Shown here: in pieces, positions 47,801-57,905 of the stretch
Numbering within the stretch: position 1 is the stretch's first letter
How the letters are laid out: each line of letters starts with the position of its first letter
Assembly: GCA_019022495.1 (NCBI GenBank)
Contig: JAFEKR010000021.1
Coordinates: 496,001 to 560,000, forward strand
DNA: 64,000 nucleotides
Direction of reading: 5' to 3'
Origin: Epichloe hybrida
Lineage: Eukaryota; Ascomycota; Sordariomycetes; Hypocreales; Clavicipitaceae
Position numbers and translations under genes: made by a program
Notes under the pieces: generated by a model
What the model was told of the DNA's origin: nothing
The model's database searches: none
The model's input: the letters and a program-made list of their open reading frames with translations, nothing else

Positions 47801-50340
47801 CTAGATTAACACCTACCTTAGTCCTCTAGAATAGATTATTTATAATACTAGAAAGAACTTTATATTAGTAGAATTTAAGTATTATATATGATTACTATTA
47901 ATTAAGATTAATAAAGTTCTAGTTAAGGCCTATAATAGCATTAGAAAAGTTAAACGCTATTACAAACTATTATAGTAAGCCTATATAATTATTATAGACT
48001 CTATAAGTTAAGATCTTATGCCTAAGTAATAACTTTAGATAGCTATAAAAGCTATAAATAACTTAGTAAGCCCTAATAGTCTTATCCCTATGATTCTTAT
48101 CTTTAGTGTATATCCACGGATAACTAATAAGTCACTACTAAGTGTATCTATTATTTAATAAGCTAAAGTAATTCGTAAAGCTACTAATAAGGTCTGACAA
48201 CTCCTAGCAAAGTAATAAGTTCATGATGCTCTAAGAACCCAAAATAGCCTAGATACACTACTAACACACTAACTTCTATTATAGTTAGATATACATGTAT
48301 AGAGAGAGAAAGATAGATAGTATGGCCCCTATAAGCTTCTTACTACTAATAGAGAAACCTATACCCTTTAAATGCCCTATAGACTAATAAGATTCTGATT
48401 AATAGTTATTAAACTATACTATTATAACCTGTACTATGCTAAAGAACTTTGTGAGTTAATACCTAGAGATAAAGACTAAGCTATAGATATAAACAAGACC
48501 CTGATAATTAAAGAGATTGTCCCTAAAGCTTTAGAAATAAATAAGAAACTACTATAGCCTAAGAGAAAGTGTAAAAGACTATAAAAGAAGCTTATGGTTT
48601 AATTTAACCTTATAGGAACTAAATATATAGTAACCGCGTACTTAGTAAATAAAGACTAAGAGGAAGTATTAATAGAGAAACTTATAGCTAATAGTAAGTT
48701 AAGTGTAGTATTTATTATAGTAAAGGAAGAAGCCGATTAGGATCTAGCCCTTTAGTTATGTTAAGAAGGAAAGATCATAACCCTAGGCAAGCCCTTTAAG
48801 CTATTAGATTAGATTAAGATTAATACTTTACAAGCCTATAATATGTTTAGATTCACACTGTTTAATCCTGCTAAACATAGTAATAAGAGACTCTTTAAAT
48901 CTTATATAGTAAGAGAAATTAAAGGCAAAGGAATAGCTACGTTATACGAAAAGTCATGACTTATAATTCAAGGGATGAATAATAAAGGGAAGGAGTTTAT
49001 CCTAACCTAATCCCTGATGATCTAAAGATCAAGCTAATAATTGATTGTCGCGATCACACTATCGCTTAGATCTAGAGGAATTATCCTATGGATTCGAGAT
49101 ATTACATAAGCTTACGTGTAATTGAAAATGTAGCTCACAAGATTAATTATTGCTATGTTACCTAAGTAGATAGCATATTTGTTCCCTAAAGGAACTATTA
49201 TAGAAGTTATTAAGCCTTTATACGGAATCACAGAAGCTAGAACCCACTGGTTCGTAACCTACTTCTATTACTACAAAGAGATGCTTAAGATAATAACTTT
49301 GTCCTATAACCTATGCTTACTAATTATAGAAGAGAATAATAATAACCTCTTTAGGGTAGTTAGCATGTAAACTAATAATACGCTAGGCCTTAGTGACTAG
49401 GATTTCTATAACCTTAAAGAGAAGGAACTATAGAAGGCGAATTTCTTAGCAAAGCCAAAGTAGAAGCTATTAGCTAAGAATCCCCTTATCTTTAATAGTT
49501 ATATCCTTACCTAGAACGCTAATAACTTAATGGAACTTTGTTAGAAAGGCTAGAGCAAGAAGATTAGGTAGATTGACTTATAATTGCTAACTATAAAACA
49601 AGATTACATCGAACAACAAGCACGAGGAAGTTATATTACAACTATCTATTAACCTGAAGCCCTTTACAACCTCTTAATCGTAGCATAACATTAAGATCTG
49701 ACTCCTGATGATATAACTTAATTAAATAAGTGACTTAACTAGCAGATCTGACATTAAGACTAAGGCTTACATTATATCCCTCTAGATCTTAAGAATGCGA
49801 AGTTATTTATGTTTATAGATGGATCCCTTGCTAATAATAAAGATCTAAGTTCCTAGATAGGATACGTAATTATAATTGGCAATGAAGAGATAAAAGATAA
49901 CATATTTACCTTAAAAGGTAACATTATTACGTATAGCTTAATAAAGAGCAAGCGTGTGACCTATAGCGCTCTCGCTTCTAAACTATACTTAATAGTATAA
50001 GGTGCTAATGTAGCCTATATAATTACCACGACCCTTAACATAATCATGGACTAATTAAAGATTAACCATATCCCTATGATTATTTGTATAGACTCTTTTT
50101 TATTATATAAGTGTCTTATGAAGCTAGGTTCTATAAAGAAGAAATGCCTTATGATTAATATCATAGCACTTTAGCAATTATACAAGTAATAAGAGATCTA
50201 CGAAGTACGATAGATTAACAGTAATAATAACCTTGCTAACGCGATAACGAAGGTATCTCCGAATAAGAGCCTTAAGACCTTTATTAACTTAAACAAAGCT
50301 GTAATTCGAGTTAAAGGCTAGGTAAAGAGACTAGAGACTA
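44860..50340 (+). pseudogene. Copia-E gag-pol pseudogene
   Basis: Gag spans roughly 44930-46750 and ends with a zinc knuckle reading CYIYNKNEC near 46630-46660. The protease reads GIIPNTGALG near 47090 with the Asp changed to Asn. The longest surviving open run, 47163-47405, is the protease C-terminal part (NVLIQDNKIVPIIRK). Integrase follows from about 47450 to 48150 (GRFKFTIKDNYKFNYKIIV). RT has an open run at 49179-49370 (VIKPLYGITEARTHWFVTY), and its DD box near 49370 reads NN after a stop. RNase H lies at about 49800-50290 (ITYSLIKSKRVTYSALASK, SPNKSLKTFINLN). Stops at former Gln and Trp codons disable it. Confidence 0.88.
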
Positions 50341-50671
50341 GATAAGATTGATAAGAGTCCGGTCCGACTATGGCTGAGCTAATGAGAAGCCCTTATTTTA
50401 ATTCCTTGTATTTACTTATGTTTATTTTGAATAATTCTGATTTTTATTGCGTTTTTTAAGCTTTTGGAGCTCCTAATTAAGCCCGCTTCCTAATCCGCGA
50501 ATTAAGCGATTTTTTTTCTTGCATTTCATTATTAACCAATGGGGAGTCCGAATTTAACATTGGACTTACTTATCCTTATATAGGCTTATTTCATTTATAT
50601 ACCTACTAATTCCCTCTTTTAGTACTAGATCCATCCTGCCCTACTTTCTTCTTAAAAAGAGAAGTTACTAG

Positions 50672-50902
50672 TGTTATAATAACTAGGTTAATATTAGGTT
50701 AACCACTAGGAAAGTAAAGCATATGCGGCAGCGCCGCACTGTGATTGGCTGCACTTGTACGCGAGGCACACACGTGACTTGCGTCCCCCTTTTCTTATGG
50801 CTATATAACGCTATAGATAGCTTTAATCCTTAGACCTTATTATATTATTGAACCTGACCCTACGTTGCACTAGTGCATACCAATCCCTTGGTGTAACCAA
50901 CA
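50672..50902 (+). repeat. Copia-E 3' LTR
   Basis: It runs TGTTATAATAACTAGG to GGTGTAACCAACA, 231 bp. Its inner left end is mutated (CG to TA) and its outer right end is intact. Confidence 0.92.
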
Positions 50903-53900
50903 ATTTATAATTTTATACTAATAGAAAGTAAGTCCTAATATAACTATAAGACCCACTTTTGTATATATATTTCTTTTTAGCTAGAATTATATAACTAAGT
51001 AAAGAGATAATACTAGGTTTATAGTATAACTAATAGGACCCACTTTTAGACCCACTTTTATATATCCTCCTCTTCTTAGCTAAAGTTATATAACTATAGA
51101 AAGGGATTATACTTGGTTTTTAGTGTTTAATAAGACCCACTTTTAGACCCACTTTAAGAAACACTATATAACTAAGTAAGTAAGCTAAAAGTAATATAAA
51201 TAATTAAACTTACTTTTAAAGCTTATTTATTTATTTACTTAATATTAAAAAAATAGTATATATATTATGATTATTCTTTACATAATATTTTAACTTTTCT
51301 TTATAAGCTTTTCCTAGGTTTTTTCCTTTTCTTTTAGTTTAAAAAAGGTTTAAAGCTAATATAATTTATTATAATTATAATAAAATAGCTTAATAGTAAA
51401 AGAAGCATTTATTAAATAAATTTTAATTTTCTCTTTATAATAAATTCCTTATATATATAAGTATATTTTTATTAGAGTTTTAATCTTATTTATTTAGAAT
51501 TATAAATTATTTCTTTAGGGTAAATATTATATTTAAAGTAAAAATACTATATTAAAATGCATAGTAAATCCTAAACAAAAGCTAGAAAGATAGGATAACC
51601 TTTAAAATATAGAGAATAAATTTTACTATAAGTTAAGTTTAGATAATACTATTTATAGCTACCCTATATATATATATAGCTTAATAGTCTAAATTAGCTA
51701 AAACTTTATAATTCTATAACTAAATACCTAAATAGTATAAAAATTTAAGGATATCCTATTTAGATTATATTAAAAATCTACTATATAATAAGTATATATA
51801 CTACCTTACCTTTTTAATAATACATTGTATTGTATTGTAATGTATTGTAATGTATTGTATTGTATTGTATTATAATGTATTTTTATATAATAAATAATTA
51901 TAATAAATCATAGAAAATAGATACAAGAATAAAAAGACCCTTAATATATTAAGAAAAAATCATTTTTTAAAATAGATATAAAAGAATATTACTAAGATAT
52001 TATATATTTAAAATAAGCTTACTTTTCTAAATAAGCTAAAACTTAATAGATTTTTAAATAAATAACTAAATTATATATAAAAATAAGAATACTATAATTA
52101 GATTATTTAAAAAATCTACTATATAATGAATTTATATAATACCCCACTTATATTTTTCCCTAACAATACATAGGGCAATACAATACAATACAATACATCG
52201 AAGGGCCAAAAAATACAATACAATACAATACAACAATGCTCTGGTTATAATAACGTAGCTACTAAATTCTTTTATAGTATAAGAACTATAAATAATAATT
52301 TAGCCTAGTCTATCTTTACCTAGGAGGTAAGTAATACCTAAGTCTAATAAATAGCTAAAACTATTACGGAGCTAGCTTACACTATTACTAAGGCCTGCTA
52401 GTAATATTATAATAATAATAATACCCCCCCCCTTCCTAAATACTTTATATTATAATAGAAATTTAGCGCTAGGTTACGCGCGTATTAGATAGGAATTAGG
52501 TATCCTTAGCTATCTTTAGCTAAATTAAAATACACTCTTTTAGGGCTATTATTTACTTATATATCCCCTTATATAATTTAAACTAGTTAAGTGCTTCTAT
52601 ATATGCCATACTTTCTAATAGCTCCTAAGTTAGCTAGATATAACCTCTTTATTTAACTAAGATATTATAGTTTAAACCCTTACCTAGCATGTTCTTAGCT
52701 ATAAGGATTTCCTTTACCTAATACTCTATAAGATTATTATTAGTATTTATTATAACTAGCTCTAAAGGCAGATGTTTATTAGCTAGTCTTTAGCTTAGTA
52801 GTAAATTATTTACTATATACTAAATTAAGTTAATATAAAAGATAGGATACAGTCCCCTTAGGATATCTAACCTAACTATTAAGGGTATAGGCACCTTAAT
52901 TACCTTATATTTAGCTATAACCTAATCTAACTTCTTATAGGGATAGTTTATTTTAATATTATAAAGGCTAAGCTATATATAGTCCCTAACCTAGAATTAC
53001 TCCGCTAGCTTATAACTACTATTTATATTCTCTTACTATTATTACTATATAAAGGCTATTATAGCCTATATTAAATCTATACTATCCTTTAAGTATTATA
53101 AAAAGGCTTAAGCCCTTCCCTTTACTAATATAGCAGATTGCCTTATAGGCAACGGATCCTGAATTATAGCTATATTAAACCTATAGAGTACTATATTTAT
53201 GCTTATTCTAGTTACTAATAAATCCTTGTTATTTAATGCTAGCTAGCAAGCTAGTAGGTGATCTAGCTATTTAAACTAGGAGAAAGATAGTATTATATAT
53301 AGCATAGCTTATACTTCCTAGTTTACCCTTTCTATACCACTATCTATCTATAGGTAATATATAGTAGAAAGTAGCTATTACACGCTAACTCTACTATAAA
53401 GCTTAGTCTAAAAATTACTTAGCTAGTCTAACCTATAATCCGTAATAATTTATATAAGGAATCTATAGAAACATTACTAGTAATATTTAAATTATTTTAC
53501 GCACGCCTTAGCCTTTATTAATAATATTACTTCTAACTAGATATACTTTAAGAGCTAATTAGTAATAACCATAAGGAACCATAGCTAATCCTATGTTTTA
53601 GCTAAAAGGTTAGTTATAAAGTTAATAGATATTTATGACTAGTACCTATTAGGGGGTGGAATAAGCTTTAGCAAGCCTTATTATAGTTACTAGCTCTTCT
53701 ACCCTCTATAATAGTAATAGTTTTATATAAACTAAGCTATATCCTATAATATACTATCCTAGTAGAAGTCCCTTTAGAGCGCCTTAAAGGTTATATTTTA
53801 ACCTAGGTAACCTAATAAGGGTAAGTTATAAACGTGCTATATTAATATTATAGTTAGCGGCTCCTACTTAGGGACCTATATCTATCCTTAGAATTAAAGT

Positions 53901-55009
53901 AACCCCTTTATACTAATCTAATAATTTATAATCTATTCTCTAGTATTAGTAATATCTAGGAACTTCCTAGCCCCTACTACTACAGCATCTATCTATAACT
54001 TATATACCTTATCCTAGGCTAGAGACTAATTCTATAAAGACTAAAGGTGCTTATCTATAAATATTAACTTACTAGCAGGTAAATTCCTTAACTTAGTTAG
54101 GCTATTATTAGAAGCACCCCCCTCTATTACTATAATAGGTTTAAGGTAAATATATAGTTATTTCCCCTTAAGGGAGAACTTCATAAGACTAGTTACTAAC
54201 TAGATGATTAGTGCTCTTACCCTTTCTATTCCTAGCCTCTCTAAATAGCACTATAATAATATATCTAGTTATTTTACCTAAGTGCCTAGTCTATAATATA
54301 AATAGAAATTAAAAAGTATTAGGGCCTTTACTTACTATGCTTAATATTTAGATATCTCCCTTAGCGCTATAAAGTACTTAAGGTTCTTATAGTCTATAAG
54401 TATTATAAATAGTTTACCTATACCCTATAGCTTTACTAACTATACCTTAAGATAGGAGATAATTACTAGTAACTCCTTATTATAAATTATATAATTTTGC
54501 TAAGTAAGCTATAATTAAGCTAAATAGTAAGCCACTAGATATAAAATACTATTATTACTAAACTAGGAGAGACACCCCCCTAGGGCTATTCTAGAGTAGT
54601 CCACCTCCACTAATATATCCCTTTTAGGATCCTATTAAGCTAGGATTAGGTATAATATAAAAGCTAACTTTAATGCCTTAAAGGCCTTATTATATTCCTC
54701 TATCTAGTAAAATAGGACTCCTTTCTTTATTAAATTAATTAGAGGGCTTACTATATTTAAGAAATCTAGTATAAAGTTATAATAAAAGTTAGTAAACCCT
54801 AGAAAACCATAAACCCCCTAAACCCTAGTTAGTGCCTCCTAATCCTAAATTACTATAATCTTTTCTTTATCTAAATAAATAGCTTTCCTTACCTAAATAA
54901 TAAACCCTAAATACTTAACCTCTTTAGTAGTAAAGATATATTTCTTAATATCTAGGTTTAGACTAGCTTATTATAGTCTAAATAGTATATTATAGACCTT
55001 TTATTAGGG

Positions 55010-56262
55010 AAAGCGGAGCTTTGTCTAAGATTTGCGTCATGCAAGGCAAAGGCAAGAGGGTGGAGTAAAGCTTCCCGCTTTCCCTTTATTAAAATAAGGT
55101 TATCCTATAGAGACGTCTCTTTTAATTAGTTAGACGCGAAATACTCTTCGGCGACTAGTTAAGAAATTTTTTTCTGCCTCTCTTGACCGCCTGAGCTAGG
55201 GGGGGGGTTCAGTTAGATCATCAATCAGATCATCAATCAAATCGTCAATTAGATCGTCAATCAGATCGTCAATCAAATTGTCAATCAGATCGTTAATCAA
55301 ATCGTCAATCAAATCATCAGTTAGAAAGTCAGTTAAATCGTCAAATCGGTCAAATCGGTCAGAAAGTTAGTCAAATCATCAATCAGATCATCAATCAAAT
55401 CGTCAATTAAATCGTCAATTGAATTGTCAATCAAATTGTTAATCAAATTGTCAATCAAATCGTCAGTCAAATCGTTAATTAGATTGTCAATCAAATCGTC
55501 AATTAGATCGTCAGTCAGATCATCAATCAGATCATCAATCAGATCATCAATCAAATCGTCAATCGAACAGTCAATCAAATCGTCAATCAAATCATCAGTC
55601 AGAAAGTCAGTCAAATCGTCAATTAGATTGTCAGTCAGATCATCAATCAGATTATCAATCAGATCATCAATCGAATCGTCAATCGAATCGTCAATCAAAT
55701 CATCAATCAGATCATCAATCAGATCATCAATCAGATCATCAATCAGATCATCAATCAAATCGTCAATCAAATCGTTAATCAAATCATCAGTCAGAAAGTC
55801 AGTCAAATCGTCAATTAGATCGTCAGTCAGATCATTAATCAAATCATCAATCAAATCGTCAATCAAATCATCAGTCAGAAAGTCAGTCAAATCGTCAATT
55901 AGATCGTCAGTCAGATCATCAATCAAATTGTCAATCAAATCGTCAATCAAATCGTCAATCAAATCATCAGTTAGAAAGTCAGTCAAATCGTCAAATCGGT
56001 CAAATCGGTCAAATCGGTCAAATCGGTCAGAAAGTCAGTCAAATCATCAGTCAAATCATCAGTCAAATCGTCAGTTAAATCGTCAATTAAATCATTAGTT
56101 AGAAAGTTAGTTAAATTATTAATCAGATTATTGTTAAATTATTAGTTAGATAGAAAAAAACAGAAGTAGATAATAGTTAGCCTAGGCGGATACTAAGCTT
56201 TCCCTGCGCCTATAATGCCGATAAATTCGGGCAGCCATAAGGGTCTTGTATATAGTCCCTCC
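55010..56262. other. Insertion inside Gypsy-H RT carrying a minisatellite
   Basis: The RT reading stops after NNILIY (near 56260) and resumes at 55010 with a segment leading into NLDIKKYIF and EVKYLGFII. The sequence between is foreign and less AT-rich. Its left edge has an inverted repeat, GGGAAAGCGG at 55013-55022 against CCCGCTTTCCC at 55074-55084. Its right edge contains AAGCTTTCCCTGCGCC. No convincing TSD was found. Confidence 0.6.
55207..56140. repeat. 12-bp-period minisatellite (ATCRTCARTYAR type)
   Basis: Over 70 head-to-tail units such as ATCATCAATCAG and ATCGTCAATCAA vary almost only by transitions. A few 9-bp units (AATCGGTCA) lie near 55337 and 55990-56030. Because the period is a multiple of three and no unit holds a stop, both strands stay open for over 200 codons: a plus frame rich in Ser-Ile-Lys/Arg at 55424-56098 and a minus frame of Asp-Leu-Ile-Asp repeats at 55333-55986. 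I treat these frames as artefacts. Confidence 0.93.
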
Positions 56263-57648
56263 TTAAACCGCCTAAGTAAATAAGTATATTATTAAGGTAT
56301 GTGGTAATATAATTACTAAGTATCCCACTTAGCGCGCTATTAATATATTGCTAGAAAGTTACTAGCGCGCTTACTAACCTAAAGGGATATATAAGCTATT
56401 TAAATAAGCTAAACCTAGTTTAAAATATAGTCTAGTGCTCCTTGCCTTTAGTAATGTATATGTAATAGAATGCTAATTATATATCTAGCTTTATAAACTA
56501 CTTTACCTCTAATAGTAAATATAGTATTTCCTTTATTAATAGTAAGGGGTAATAGTCCTATTCTATAATCTTATTAAGTATATAATAGTCTATATAAAAC
56601 CTCTAGCTACCCCTAGGCTTCTTTATAAGTAGCACTAGGGCTATTACTAATAAGGAGCTTACTTAAATCCACCCCTTATTTATTAAGTCTATTACTTACT
56701 TCTAGATCTTAAGTAAATACTCTTAGGGTATATTATATAAAGGTGCCTATAGTAAGTTAGGCTCGCTACTATTTGCGTTACGCTTAAGTTAAATATAGTA
56801 GTCTAACTTCCCTTAATATAAGGGTAAGGCACTTACCTTACTTTCTAGAAATAAGTCCTAAAAATCCTATAATACCTCTAGTAAGGAAGTAAGAAGCTCC
56901 CCTTCTATAGGTTCTAGGGTTATATTAATATATAAGATTAATATAATCTCCTATAAGCTTATAGCGTATAGCTAGATATTCTCCTTTCGCTTATATATAT
57001 ATTATACTAAACCTATAAAAGTTAAGCTAAGAATTAAAACTATAGGATAGTTAACCCTTCTATCTACTATAGCCTATATATATAACCTATTTATAAAGCC
57101 TATATAAACTTACTACTATACTATATCTAAGCTAATTTTATTTTACTTTATTTATAGTATCCCTAGGATTAGTTATCTTATTAATCCTAGGATTACATAT
57201 ACTATAATTAGCATCTCCTATCTATCTAAATCTAGTTAAAACTAAACTATATATAATATATATAATTATTTTTCCTAACTCTCTTTTCCCCCTTATTTTA
57301 TACTAATAGTAGTGTAAACTAACCTCCTAGTTAGAAAAGGGAAGTATTCTAATTAAAGCTTTTAGACTAGGCGTTTACTTATAGTAGTATAGTAGTTATA
57401 ACCTATATTAACCTAAGTATTTATAAAGGTAGTCTTATTAATTAACATAGGAACTAAGAAGGGGCTTAAATTTATATTACTCTAGATCTCCTTATAGTCC
57501 CTATTAGTAATAACTATATACTATAAAGCCCCTATATACCTCTTCCCTATATCCCTTATTAAATAACTTAATAATAAGGTTACTCTTTTTCTAACTAGTC
57601 TATAAATTTATTATCTAAGTTAATAGCAAGTATTTCCTTAGTATTATA

Positions 57649-57905
57649 TGTTGGATGCACCAAGGTCCTGCGCAGGTAATAAATCCCGTATAAATGAAGT
57701 TAATGATAGATAGTTAGCTAGCTAGGAAAGAGGGAGAAGAGAGGGAAAGTCTAGATGCTAGAAAAGTAAGCGAAATCCGTATGTGGGGCACAAAAGGGGG
57801 TGGCGAATTAATGCAGCTAATTGCATCGCGTGCATCGCGCCGGACCCACAATTCGGTCTAGTCTTTGGCCATGATTAAACCAATAAAGATCCGAAGGAAT
57901 TAATA
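57649..57905 (-). repeat. Copia-C 3' LTR (left)
   Basis: It runs TGTTGGATGCACCAAGG to GGAATTAATA (CA terminus mutated), 257 bp, matching the Copia-B LTR. Confidence 0.9.

Larger units (their letters stand above)
44635..50902 (+). mobile_element. Copia-E: full-length Copia element of a third LTR family
   Basis: It is 6268 bp. LTRs are 44635-44859 (225 bp) and 50672-50902 (231 bp, with six extra bases near the 3' end). The TSD ATTTA is at 44630-44634 and 50903-50907. Primer site CTAATTAGTGGTTAA and purine tract AAAAAGAGAAGTTACTAG match those of the other Copia families although the LTRs do not. Confidence 0.93.
44162..52243. mobile_element. hAT-like element 2b (reverse orientation to 2a), hosting Copia-E
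   Basis: TIRs are CAGAGCATTG and CAATGCTCTG, with TSD GTTATAAT at 44154-44161 and 52244-52251. Net length without Copia-E is about 1.81 kb. It matches element 2a in reverse, with fewer copies of its internal tandem repeats (three TAAGCTATTA units against 17). Copia-E sits at a different site from Copia-B, so the two insertions are independent. No coding frame is seen. Confidence 0.88.
52244..57648 (-). pseudogene. Gypsy-H pol remnant (RT, RNase H, integrase)
   Basis: On the minus strand a Gypsy Pol is readable. RT runs from about 56700 to 54850. Its YLDD box at 56281-56299 reads YLNN, and EVKYLGFII lies near 54930. RNase H near 54520-54300 reads LLVIISYLKVQ and IDYKNLKYFIALREISKYQ. Integrase near 53640-53330 reads ISINFITNLLAKT (Asp to Asn) and IITDYRLD. 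The RT is interrupted by an insertion at about 55010-56262. Upstream (56800-57648) should hold Gag and protease but is unreadable. It differs in sequence from Gypsy-G1. Its LTRs were not identified: the 5' side lies beyond Copia-C and the 3' side may lie within 10254-11390. Confidence 0.8.

Noticed and set aside
52420..52440. C-run next to ATAATAATA near 52412-52436 as a possible regulatory site
   Set aside because: It lies inside the Gypsy-H remnant, antisense to a decayed frame, with nothing to support function.
55333..56098. Repeat proteins of 217 (minus) and 224 (plus) residues
   Set aside because: Both arise from a 12-bp minisatellite without stop codons. There is no start context, no promoter and no homologous domain. 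I keep the locus as a repeat.
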